DNA from: Vibrio sp. STUT-A11
GTDB lineage: Bacteria; Pseudomonadota; Gammaproteobacteria; Enterobacterales; Vibrionaceae
Assembly: GCF_026000435.1 (NCBI RefSeq)
Contig: NZ_AP026763.1
Coordinates: 1,364,001-1,428,000, forward strand
DNA length: 64,000 bases
Reading direction: 5' to 3'
Of this stretch, positions 7,361 through 16,041 are shown piece by piece (the first letter of the stretch is position 1; every line of letters starts with the position of its first letter). The notes beneath the pieces are model-generated. The model had not been told where the DNA came from. It ran no database searches and worked only from the letters and a program-made list of their open reading frames with translations. A program made the position numbers and the translations under genes.

Positions 7361-8215
7361 TCATAGGTAATTTGTTAGCTCAGATAAATTACCTAATACA
7401 ATTTGTTGGCCTTGAGGATTAGACTTCTGCGTGTGTATATCGATGCTATAAGCATCTAGAACATACCGTATTAATGATGCATTTGTAGCGATGCTAAGAA
7501 CGCCGTCACTCATGGCATAGTCTTTTTCAATTACCTTTTTCTGTTGCTCGTTCAAACGCGGGTCAGGCACAATATCAACATTCACTTTAGTGCTCCAAAG
7601 CTTGTCAGCGTGTTTGTCGTAAGTGGCTTGATCGCTAATATCCGGTATCCCATGAATACGGCTCAGCACAAAGTCGCGAAAGCCACCAGCATGTTCACAA
7701 TAAGCGCGAACATGCCAGCGTAGTGGGGTACAAACTAAGTTATGGGGGGAAATTATGCGCCCCGAGCACTCACCATCTTTTAACGATGTGTAGCAAATGT
7801 CGACACGTTGTTTCTCTCGTATCGCCTGTACCAAAGGACGTAATACTTGTGGTGAAATGTTGCGTGTGACTGGGCGTACCATGGTTGTGTTTTCAAAGCC
7901 CATATTGAGATCAGCAAATGTTACGGTCATGTCTTCATTACGAGAAAGAATGTGCAGATACTCATCCGCATGACCACTTGTTAACTTGGGAACAAAGCTA
8001 TCGCTCGGCTTGTAGCCTTTAAGCTGTTTGTCGTAAATCAGGTTGCCAGGTGCTATATCAACTAAGTAAGTATTGATGTCTTTGGAGGCTTGCTGCCGAC
8101 CAATGCCAAAGCTCTGTATTAAGTGGTTGGTATTTAATCTTCCTTCCCACAAAGCAACAATTTCAATCATTCGGTATCGAAACAGTAGATCCCATCGAAT
8201 TGGCCATTTAGTCAT
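7361..8215 (-). CDS. WYL-domain transcription regulator (BrxR/CapW-like)
   Basis: A 284-residue protein with an N-terminal winged helix (LLFRYRMIEIVALWEGRLN..., recognition region FGIGRQQASKDI), a central WYL domain (VDICYTSLKDGE, then PLRWHVRAYCE and FRDFVLSRI) and a C-terminal WCX-like extension. This is the layout of BrxR/CapW repressors, which control BREX, CBASS and other defence operons and are thought to release DNA on binding a nucleic-acid or nucleotide ligand. It is divergent from ddmD with a 116-bp shared control region, so it most likely regulates ddmDE. Whether it represses or activates is not shown by sequence. Confidence 0.85.
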   Translation of the reverse strand: MTKWPIRWDLLFRYRMIEIVALWEGRLNTNHLIQSFGIGRQQASKDINTYLVDIAPGNLIYDKQLKGYKPSDSFVPKLTSGHADEYLHILSRNEDMTVTFADLNMGFENTTMVRPVTRNISPQVLRPLVQAIREKQRVDICYTSLKDGECSGRIISPHNLVCTPLRWHVRAYCEHAGGFRDFVLSRIHGIPDISDQATYDKHADKLWSTKVNVDIVPDPRLNEQQKKVIEKDYAMSDGVLSIATNASLIRYVLDAYSIDIHTQKSNPQGQQIVLGNLSELTNYL

Positions 8216-8331
8216 TTTAGATTCCTGTCTAGTTATTCGACATGTTTATGTATTCAGTATTTACCTGTCGCTAATGACGTCATACTATGGTCTGGTTAAT
8301 AAAACATCAAGGTCTGCGGGGGTAATGTTGT
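8216..8331. promoter_or_regulatory. Divergent promoter region between WYL gene and ddmD
   Basis: Contains the perfect 10-bp palindrome ATGACGTCAT at 8274-8283 and two direct CCTGTC boxes at 8224 and 8264, 40 bp apart. These are candidate regulator-binding sites. A G-rich ribosome site (GCGGGGG) lies 8-14 bases before the ddmD ATG. Confidence 0.45.
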
Positions 8332-11300
8332 ATGAACGTGTCGATAGAAGAGTTTACTCATTTTGATTTTCAGCTCGTTCCCGATCCATCGCCGCTTGAT
8401 CTTGTCATTACTGAATCACTCGAAAATTACACTAAACTTAATGGCGCTAAATCTGGTGCTTTGCTTCCATTACCGCTTCAGACCGGAATCGGGAAAACAT
8501 ACACGGCATTAAACTTTTTGCTCCAGCAGATGCTCGTTCAAGTGCAAAATGAATTACAGGAAGAAAAGAGCGGTAGTAGATCCAAGCGTTTACTCTATTA
8601 CGTTACAGATTCAGTAGATAACGTCGTAAGTGCGAAAGCAGAATTGTTGAAGTTAATTGAGGAACAAACAGTCAAGGGTGAGCCTCGCTTCACTTTAGAA
8701 CAACAAGAGTACCTTAAAGCGCAAATAGTACACCTGCCCAACCAGTCAGAGCAGCTATTGCAATGTTCTGATGCGGTATTGAATGAAGTGTTAACCGGAT
8801 TTAACTTGAACGCAGAGCGTGATGTTCAAGCAGAGTGGAGTGCCATATCAGGTCTAAGACGCCATGCGAGTAATCCTGAAGTTAAAGTCTCTTTAAATAG
8901 GCAAGCTGGTTACTTCTACCGTAATTTAGTCGACCGCTTGCAAAAGAAACAAAAAGGGACCGATAGAGTATTGTTGAGCGGTTCGTTGCTAACATCCGTT
9001 GAAACACTATTACCGGGTGAAAAAATTCGTAATGGAAGTGCGCATGTTGTTTTCTTAACGACTAGCAAGTTTCTGAAAGGCTTCCACAATACTCGTTCGC
9101 GTTATAGCCCATTGCGCGATCTAAGTGGCGCTGTACTTATCATTGATGAAATTGACAAGCAGAATCAGGTCATCCTTTCTGAGTTGTGTAAGCAACAAGC
9201 GCAGGACTTAATTTGGGCGATCAGAACTTTAAGAGCAAACTTTCGAGACCATCAACTTGAGATCTCGCCTCGCTACGACAAAATTGAAGATCTATTTGAA
9301 CCGTTCCGTGAGCGACTTGAAGAGTTTGGCACAAAGTGGAATCTAGCGTTCGCATTTAATACGGAAGGAGCTAACTTGAATGAGCGGCCTGTTCGGTTGT
9401 TTTCGGATAGAAGCTTCACGCATGTAAGTAGTGCCACTCATAAGCTGTCATTAAAATCAGATTTATTAAGACAGAAAAATCTCATATTCAGCGATGAGAA
9501 AGTAGAATGGTCTCTCATTGAAAAAAATGGCCTTTTAACCCGCTTTGTCAATGAAGCCGATGTTATATATCAGTGGTTCCTTGGCACAATGCGTAAAGCC
9601 GTGTTTCAGTACTGGGAGAACGTTCGTGGCCTAGAAATCGAAGTACGCGAAAATAGAAGTCTAGAAGGAACGTTTCAAGAAGCTGTTCAATCCCTGCTTA
9701 CTCACTTCAACTTACAAGAATTTGAGTCTGCAGTTTACGAGTCTTTCGATACCCGGGGGTTACGGCAATCTGCAGGTGGTAAAGCGAACAAGTTAAGTTC
9801 TAGCAAGAGTTACCATCATACCGGACTAAAACTTGTAGAGGTGGCTCATAACCAGGGGACTCGCGATACCGTAAATTGTAAAGCGTCATTCCTAAATACT
9901 TCATCATCGGGTGTCTTAGCGGATATGGTTGATGCAGGTGCCGTCATTGTCGGGATAAGTGCAACAGCGAGAGCAGACACCGTAATACATAACTTTGATT
10001 TTAAATACTTGAATGAGCGTTTGGGTAAAAAGCTTCTATCTTTGTCGAGAGAGCAAAAACAGCAGGTAAATGATTATTACCATAATAGACGCAACTATAA
10101 AGATAACGGCGTGGTTTTAAAGGTAAAATATCTCAATAGCCGAGATGCGTTTCTTGATGCTTTATTGGAGGAATATAAGCCGGAAGCTCGGTCAAGTCAT
10201 TTTATCCTAAATCATTATCTCGGTATTGCGGAATCAGAGCAGGCATTTGTTCGTAGTTGGTTGTCTAAGCTCTTAGCTAGCATTAAAGCGTTTATCTCAG
10301 CCCCTGATAATCGTTATATGTTGTCGTTGTTAAACCGCACCCTAGATACAACACGTCAGAACATTAACGATTTTATTCAGTTCTGCTGTGATAAATGGGC
10401 AAAAGAATTTAATGTTCAAACCAAGACATTTTTTGGTGTGAATGCTGATTGGATGAGGTTGGTTGGCTACGATGAAATTTCCAATCACCTAAACACTGAG
10501 CCAGGGAAAGTCGTTGTATTTAGTACATATGCTTCAATGGGAGCAGGTAAAAACCCTGATTACGCAGTTAATTTAGCGTTGGAAGGTGGAAGCTTAATAT
10601 CCGTTGCCGATGTCACTTATAGCACCCAGCAGCGAAGCGATATAGACAGTATTTATCTTGAAAAACCTACTCAGCTACTCCTGTCAGATGATTACTCACA
10701 CACTGCTAACCAGCTTTGTCAGTTCCACCAAATTTTATCTTTGCAAGAGAACGGCGAGTTGTCACCGAAAAGCGCTGAAAGCTGGTGTCGCCAGCAACTT
10801 ATGGGCATGAGCAGAGAGCGCTCTTTACAACAATATTACCAAACAAGTGATTACCAAAGCGCAGTAAGGAAATACATTGAGCAAGCGGTAGGAAGAGCAG
10901 GGAGAACATCTCTGAAACGAAAACAAATTCTCTTGTTTGCTGATTCTGGGTTGAAAGAAATTCTGGCGGAAGAGAGCAGAGACCCAAGCTTGTTTTCTCA
11001 CGAATATGTTGCTTTGGTTGATAAAGCGAAATCAGCTGATAAATCTATTGTTGAAGACCGAGTTGTTCGCCGTTTATTCAATCTTGCTCAAAGAAACAAT
11101 AAAGACGGAATGTTATCAATCAAAGCCCTAGTTCGTCGTCTACATAACCAACCTGCATCTGATACTGATATTCAAGAGTGGCAAGACATTAGAACTCAGT
11201 TACTTCGCTATCCTACGATCGTCTCTCAACCTGAACGATTCAATCGATTGTACTTACAGTCTATGACCAAAGGGTATTACCGTTACCAGGGTAACTTAGA

Positions 11301-11904
11301 TGGTGATCCGAATGCCTTCGAGTTCTTTGATAGAGTGCCTACTGGCGATATGGTTTCAGAGGAAGCGTGCAGCCTCGCTACGTTAGTACAGAACCAATAT
11401 GTGAGGCCGTGGTTTGAACACAGAGGCTTTGCTTGTTCGTGGCAAAAAGAAGCTTATGTGATGACGCCGGTTATGTTTACCAATATTTATAAGGGAGCGT
11501 TGGGCGAGCAAGCAGTAGAGGCAGTGCTAACAGCATTCGATTTTACCTTTGAAGAAGTTCCAAATTCTATTTACGAGCGATTTGACAACAGAGTCATATT
11601 TGCAGGGATTGAGCAACCAATCTGGCTAGACAGCAAATACTGGAAGCATGAAGATAATGAAAGCAGCGAAGACTACAGTTTGAAAATTTCATTGGTAGAA
11701 GAAGAGTTTGGGCCTTCGAAGTTTATTTATGTGAATGCGTTAGGAGATGTTTCAAAACCGATTAGATATTTGGACTCGTGCTTCGTAGAAACCTCACCAC
11801 AGTTAGCTAAAGTTATTGAAATTCCAGCACTAATTGATGGTGGCAATGCTGACACTAACCTAACAGCAGTACAGGAGTTGATAAAATGGTTACACAACAG
11901 CTAG
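8332..11904 (+). CDS. ddmD: DdmD: plasmid-defence helicase-nuclease
   Basis: A 1190-residue SF2 helicase with a C-terminal nuclease. Walker A is QTGIGKT with Lys at residue 55; Walker B is IIDEID with Glu at residue 273; helicase motif VI is seen in EQAVGRAGR; the C-terminal PD-(D/E)XK nuclease shows D1100-S-K1102 (WLDSKYW). These positions are the same as the functional residues I recall for V. cholerae DdmD (K55, E273, K1102). In V. cholerae DdmD is recruited by DdmE to plasmid DNA, unwinds and degrades it, and so removes small multicopy plasmids. It is followed directly by ddmE, overlapping by 19 bases, which supports co-translation. A WYL regulator gene is divergent. No lesion is visible, so the protein should be functional. 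Confidence 0.95.
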   Translation: MNVSIEEFTHFDFQLVPDPSPLDLVITESLENYTKLNGAKSGALLPLPLQTGIGKTYTALNFLLQQMLVQVQNELQEEKSGSRSKRLLYYVTDSVDNVVSAKAELLKLIEEQTVKGEPRFTLEQQEYLKAQIVHLPNQSEQLLQCSDAVLNEVLTGFNLNAERDVQAEWSAISGLRRHASNPEVKVSLNRQAGYFYRNLVDRLQKKQKGTDRVLLSGSLLTSVETLLPGEKIRNGSAHVVFLTTSKFLKGFHNTRSRYSPLRDLSGAVLIIDEIDKQNQVILSELCKQQAQDLIWAIRTLRANFRDHQLEISPRYDKIEDLFEPFRERLEEFGTKWNLAFAFNTEGANLNERPVRLFSDRSFTHVSSATHKLSLKSDLLRQKNLIFSDEKVEWSLIEKNGLLTRFVNEADVIYQWFLGTMRKAVFQYWENVRGLEIEVRENRSLEGTFQEAVQSLLTHFNLQEFESAVYESFDTRGLRQSAGGKANKLSSSKSYHHTGLKLVEVAHNQGTRDTVNCKASFLNTSSSGVLADMVDAGAVIVGISATARADTVIHNFDFKYLNERLGKKLLSLSREQKQQVNDYYHNRRNYKDNGVVLKVKYLNSRDAFLDALLEEYKPEARSSHFILNHYLGIAESEQAFVRSWLSKLLASIKAFISAPDNRYMLSLLNRTLDTTRQNINDFIQFCCDKWAKEFNVQTKTFFGVNADWMRLVGYDEISNHLNTEPGKVVVFSTYASMGAGKNPDYAVNLALEGGSLISVADVTYSTQQRSDIDSIYLEKPTQLLLSDDYSHTANQLCQFHQILSLQENGELSPKSAESWCRQQLMGMSRERSLQQYYQTSDYQSAVRKYIEQAVGRAGRTSLKRKQILLFADSGLKEILAEESRDPSLFSHEYVALVDKAKSADKSIVEDRVVRRLFNLAQRNNKDGMLSIKALVRRLHNQPASDTDIQEWQDIRTQLLRYPTIVSQPERFNRLYLQSMTKGYYRYQGNLDGDPNAFEFFDRVPTGDMVSEEACSLATLVQNQYVRPWFEHRGFACSWQKEAYVMTPVMFTNIYKGALGEQAVEAVLTAFDFTFEEVPNSIYERFDNRVIFAGIEQPIWLDSKYWKHEDNESSEDYSLKISLVEEEFGPSKFIYVNALGDVSKPIRYLDSCFVETSPQLAKVIEIPALIDGGNADTNLTAVQELIKWLHNS

Positions 11905-13949
11905 AACCTTTCTCATATGGCCCTTTATCAACCTTAATTGAACAAATATCAATTGATACTGATTGGGTTGATAGAAGCTTTTCGATTTACTGTGTCAGTT
12001 ATAAAGGCATAGACTACTCAGAACGACTTAAGCGTTTAGTTACATTAGCGTCTGAAATCTATAAATCCGAATGTGTTTATTGCTTAGTGAAAGGTACCAA
12101 TAAGGAAGCGTGTTATTGGGTGATGTTACCAAAGAACGCAAAATTAGACCTCAAAGACACGTCTTTGGCCATTAAACCAAGTAGCGCTGCCGAGCTACCT
12201 ACATGGCAATTGGCTCGTTTACTGATCAAAGCGATACCAAAAGTTTTGACTGGTACTACACCAGAGATAAAGCGCTTTGAAAGTGAAGGTTTGTATTATC
12301 TAGTCAAAAGCAAAAAGTTACCGAAAGGTCACTCTGGCTATGAATTAACGACCGTGGAAATCGACTTAGCGCCATGTGCAGCACTTGGATTCAAACAAAC
12401 ACTTTCAATGGGTACTAAAACATTTTCTCCCTTGTCTTGGTTTACGCTAGAGAACGGAGAAGTACAAAAAAAGGCAAGGTTTGTTACACGTTATCAACTT
12501 GACGATGTTGGGATGCTGGTCAGCAAATCCATAAAGGGCGATTACATCAAGAAGCCTCTTTACTCTAATGCGAAGAATCGAATTCAGGCTATTGATATCA
12601 CGAAAGAGTCTTATAGCGGCTTTCAACTATCTAAAGTCGGTATTCTTGAACAGTTTATGCAAGACCTTAAGCAAGCTTATGGCGATTCAGTATCCGTGAA
12701 GTTGCAGCGGATTCCTGGAGAAAAACACAGATTTGTTTCAGATACTATTGTCAAAAATCATTATGTAGGGCTATTTGATGCACTGAAAGAGCATCGTTTG
12801 GTGATCTGTGATTTAACCGACAACAAAGATACTGACGCTGCATTGACGTTGCTTCATGGTATCGAACATCTAGATATAAACGCAGAAGTTGCTGAAGTTC
12901 CTATTCGTGGTGCATTGAATATCCTAATTGTTGGCAATAAAGACACCTATAAGTCTGCTGAAGAAGACCCGTATCAGGTTTATCGTAAAAAGTACCAAAA
13001 CACAGTTTTCCAGTCGTGTTACCCAGAGCGCTTATGGAACCGTCAAGGCCAGCCAAACCGACACGTGGTGGAAGTGCTGTTAAAAGAACTGCTTATCAAG
13101 CTAGAAGTCCATACAAGAAAGCATTTGATTGAGTACCCAAGCGGGCCTGAAGGATGTATATATTACATGCCTCAGCGACCGAAAAGCGAGTCTTCAGAGG
13201 TCCGAGATGGGCCGTGGCCAGTGTATGCGTCTAAGTTAGTTGGTGGTGAATGGCAATATACACAAGCGACTCAAGAGGAACTTGAAGATATTGAACTCGA
13301 TTTAGGTAATGATAAATGGCAAGTATTTCAAGGATTTAAACGTCCCCCTTTTATTTATTGGCCGGAGACGGGGGACTATGCCATTTTTATTGATACTGGT
13401 ATTCAAATGCTGCCGGAATTTGAAGCTGTTGCAGAGCGGTTACGTGAACTTAAAGAAGGGCGATCACAAGATGTCCCGGTTGCATTGTTGACTCAGTTCA
13501 TTGAAGAAAACCCAGAGAGTAAAGTTGTAACCAAATTGGGAGCGATATTGTCAGAGTGGGATGACACAGCCCCTCTAACGTTTGATGAGTTTTCGACAAT
13601 CGCATACAAAAGCAGTGATGAAAAACAATTTTATGATTGGTTGCGTGAACAAGGATTCTTTTTTAAAACATCGATGAGAGGGCAAAGTGAGGGATTCTTT
13701 AATGCATCTTTAGGTTTCTTCTATAATCGAGAGCAGGGGATGTACTTTGCTGGTGGTAAAGGCAGTCCACAGAGCAAGATCGAAACTTTTAGTCATTTAT
13801 ACCTGATAAAACATTCGTTTGATGTACTACCTGAAGAGGTAGAGAACTTGTTTGACGTTTATCATTTAAGACATCGTCTACCAACCGTAACGCCTTATCC
13901 ATTTAAGCATTTACGTGAGCATATTGAGATGCAGTGTTTTAAATCTTGA
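11886..13949 (+). CDS. ddmE: DdmE: Argonaute-like plasmid-sensing protein
   Basis: A 687-residue protein with no obvious catalytic motif by eye. Identification rests on its length, on its position overlapping the 3' end of ddmD and on the family knowledge that DdmE is a divergent, catalytically inactive prokaryotic Argonaute-like protein. In V. cholerae it uses short DNA guides to recognise plasmid DNA and hands it to DdmD. A segment near residues 325-390 (LVICDLTDNKDTDAALTLL, then LNILIVGNKDTY) could be a MID/PIWI-type alternating beta-alpha region. It begins within ddmD and ends without a clear terminator; decayed hsdM follows after about 145 bases. Function is by context and family, not by visible catalytic residues. 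Confidence 0.9.
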   Translation: MVTQQLEPFSYGPLSTLIEQISIDTDWVDRSFSIYCVSYKGIDYSERLKRLVTLASEIYKSECVYCLVKGTNKEACYWVMLPKNAKLDLKDTSLAIKPSSAAELPTWQLARLLIKAIPKVLTGTTPEIKRFESEGLYYLVKSKKLPKGHSGYELTTVEIDLAPCAALGFKQTLSMGTKTFSPLSWFTLENGEVQKKARFVTRYQLDDVGMLVSKSIKGDYIKKPLYSNAKNRIQAIDITKESYSGFQLSKVGILEQFMQDLKQAYGDSVSVKLQRIPGEKHRFVSDTIVKNHYVGLFDALKEHRLVICDLTDNKDTDAALTLLHGIEHLDINAEVAEVPIRGALNILIVGNKDTYKSAEEDPYQVYRKKYQNTVFQSCYPERLWNRQGQPNRHVVEVLLKELLIKLEVHTRKHLIEYPSGPEGCIYYMPQRPKSESSEVRDGPWPVYASKLVGGEWQYTQATQEELEDIELDLGNDKWQVFQGFKRPPFIYWPETGDYAIFIDTGIQMLPEFEAVAERLRELKEGRSQDVPVALLTQFIEENPESKVVTKLGAILSEWDDTAPLTFDEFSTIAYKSSDEKQFYDWLREQGFFFKTSMRGQSEGFFNASLGFFYNREQGMYFAGGKGSPQSKIETFSHLYLIKHSFDVLPEEVENLFDVYHLRHRLPTVTPYPFKHLREHIEMQCFKS

Positions 13950-14093
13950 TATGTAGACCAAACCACGGAGCTAGTAGCGAGCAGAAACGCATGTTTTATT
14001 CGCTACTAGAGCCAAAAGTCAATAAAATCCTGTCCACTTATCCCTATTATTATTGTTTGAACTTCAAGCAACTATCGCTTTGGGACGAAAATT

Positions 14094-14809
14094 ATGGACT
14101 ACTCAGTACATAACAAACTCATTTCATTTATTTGGTCAATTACCGACGACTGTCTTCGTAATATTTATGTTCGTGTTTAATACTGCGGCGTTATCTTACC
14201 TATGGTGGTGCTGCGCCGTCTGGATACGCTTTTAGAGCCATCAAAAGAAGCGGTATTGGAAGAGGTTCGATTCCAAAAAGAAGAGATGAATGAAACTGAG
14301 CTTGATGATGCCCCATTGTGCGCTGCATCAGGTAATGTGTTCTACAACACTTCCAAGTGGACTCTGCAAACGCTATTCAGTACGGCGACTAACAACCAAC
14401 AGATTTTGCTGGCTAACTTCGAAGATTACATCAACGGTTTAAGTGACAACGTAAAAGAGATTGTTGAGTGTTTAACCTGAAAGCTCAAATCCGTCACATG
14501 GCGGGTAAAGACGTCCTGCTAAATGTGTTTGAGAAGTTCGTTTCGCCATACATCAACTTAACGCCAACAGTGAAAGAAGATCCTGAGGGCAACAAACTAC
14601 CTGCACTTGGCAATCTTAGTAAGGGCTATATATTTGAGGAATTGATCCTTGAGTTCAATGAAGAGGCGGGTGAGCACTTTACCCTACGTGAAGTTATTGA
14701 GCTAATGACACACCTTGTTTTCGATCCAATCTAAGATAACTTGCCACTTTCAATCACAGTGTATGACCCTGCATGTGGTAGTGGCGGTATGCTTTATCGG
14801 AGTCATTAA
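14094..14809 (+). pseudogene. hsdM: hsdM remnant (type I restriction methylase)
   Basis: Joined across frames, the sequence reads as an HsdM N-terminal half. Start MDYSVHNKLISFIWSITDD, a stop near 14180, then VVLRRLDTLLEPSK; a frame break near 14468; then FNLKAQIRHMAGKDVLLNVF and the HFTLREVIELMTHLVFDPI block; another stop; then VYDPACGSGGMLYR, the SAM-binding motif (D-P-x-C-G-S-G-G). It stops at 14809, before the catalytic NPPY motif, and nothing of hsdS or hsdR follows. HsdM methylates DNA in type I systems. In V. cholerae VPI-2 ddmDE lies near a type I locus, so the arrangement is probably inherited from a common island with the restriction system since lost. Confidence 0.85.
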
Positions 14810-14919
14810 TGTTCAATTGGCCATGTATTCTGAAATTGGATGCTGATGATGAACTCTTTTTGGTATCCGACATATTCTGACGCAGCTAGCGGTAAAATTT
14901 TCATAAACGATATGAGCAT

Positions 14920-14949
14920 GATTTATATCAAAAATATCTGATATAAATC
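14920..14949. promoter_or_regulatory. Perfect inverted repeat, candidate WYL operator
   Basis: GATTTATATC (14920-14929), a 10-base spacer, then GATATAAATC (14940-14949). The arms are perfectly complementary and their centres are 20 bp apart, two helical turns, as expected for a dimeric regulator. It lies 60-85 bases upstream of the WYL gene that opens the five-gene operon. Confidence 0.55.
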
Positions 14950-15008
14950 TGGCTTAAATCAGCAATGTATAGCGACTTTGTGATAGTTTTCGCTACTTGA
15001 CGCACGAG

Positions 15009-16001
15009 ATGCAGTATACAAATGAGCACAAAATGAAAAAAAAGTCATCTCTGAATGAATCTCTGAATCTGGCTCTTGAGATCCTCAAGCGCATTCCAAA
15101 GTCCAGATACATCACGGTTAAAGAGCTGCAGAGCCAGTTGGCTGAGGTGGGCATTGAGCGCGATATCCGCACCTTACAGAGGATCATGGAAACCTTATCA
15201 GAGCAGTTTAACCTTGACCGCAACGACAAAAGCAAACCTTACGGCTATAAGCTGACCCAAGTCAACGCGGTACTCAGTCTGCCGACCCTGTCGGCCCAGG
15301 AGTCTCTGCTGTTTCATCTGGCGCGGGAATACCTGGCGGGCCTTTTGCCGAGCCGGATGTTTGCTGCCATGGACGGGTTCTTTCATGAGGCGGACTACCA
15401 GCTTAATCCGACCTCACCTAACCAAAAAGAGCGCAGCTGGCTGAAGAAGGTCAGAGTCGTGAGTGAAACCCAGCCTCTGCTCGCCCCGCATCTGGACGAG
15501 GAAGTGCTCAGGACCATCAGCCAGGGTCTGTACGAAGACCGGTGGCTGAGTCTGGAATACACCAACAGCAAAGACGAACCGAAAAAAGCGACCGTCATGC
15601 CACTTGGCATCGCGCAGCAGGGCAAGCGACTTTACCTGGTCTGTCGTTTTGAAGGTTACACGAATGAGCGAACTTTAGCCATCCACCGGGTGACCAGCGC
15701 GCACTTGTCCACCTTCACCTTTGACCGGCCGGAGGATTTTGACCTGGCAAAATACGATGCGGACGGAAGGTTTGGTTTTGGCGAAGGTCAACAGTGCCGA
15801 CTACAGTTCTGCATCACCAAGTCTGAAGGTTACTTTCTGCGCGAAACACCACTGTCACCGGACCAGCAAGTCGTTGAGCGTGATGATTCGCTGCATATCA
15901 GCGCGAGTGTGATTGATTCGCTCTACCTGAAAAAGTGGCTCAACAGCTTCGGCGACAATATTTGGGATATCGAGATCCAGCCGATGGCATCGGTCTCCTG
16001 A
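15009..16001 (+). CDS. WYL-domain transcription regulator, first gene of five-gene operon
   Basis: A regulator of about 330 residues. The N-terminus is a winged helix of the HTH_11/DeoR-like type (NLALEILKRIPK, then ITVKELQSQLAEVGIERDIR with TLQRIMETL as recognition region). A WYL domain follows: WLSLEYTNSKDE, PLGIAQQGKRLYLVCRFEG and RTLAIHRVTSAH. Start choice is uncertain: ATG at 15009 or ATG at 15033 (MKKKSSLNESL); neither has a strong ribosome site and an in-frame TTG at 14997 is less likely. It is followed by four co-directional genes with gaps of 40, 16, 3 and about 10 bases. WYL regulators commonly control defence operons and here probably act on the inverted repeat at 14920. The protein and the rest of the operon are visibly GC-richer than the flanks. 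Confidence 0.85.
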   Translation: MQYTNEHKMKKKSSLNESLNLALEILKRIPKSRYITVKELQSQLAEVGIERDIRTLQRIMETLSEQFNLDRNDKSKPYGYKLTQVNAVLSLPTLSAQESLLFHLAREYLAGLLPSRMFAAMDGFFHEADYQLNPTSPNQKERSWLKKVRVVSETQPLLAPHLDEEVLRTISQGLYEDRWLSLEYTNSKDEPKKATVMPLGIAQQGKRLYLVCRFEGYTNERTLAIHRVTSAHLSTFTFDRPEDFDLAKYDADGRFGFGEGQQCRLQFCITKSEGYFLRETPLSPDQQVVERDDSLHISASVIDSLYLKKWLNSFGDNIWDIEIQPMASVS

Positions 16002-16041
16002 TACTTAATAACAAACTAACAACCTGTTTAAGGGAACAATA

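Noticed and set aside
14053..14235. A 60-codon frame before the hsdM remnant
   Set aside because: Out of frame with HsdM; the true remnant starts at the ATG at 14094 in another frame.
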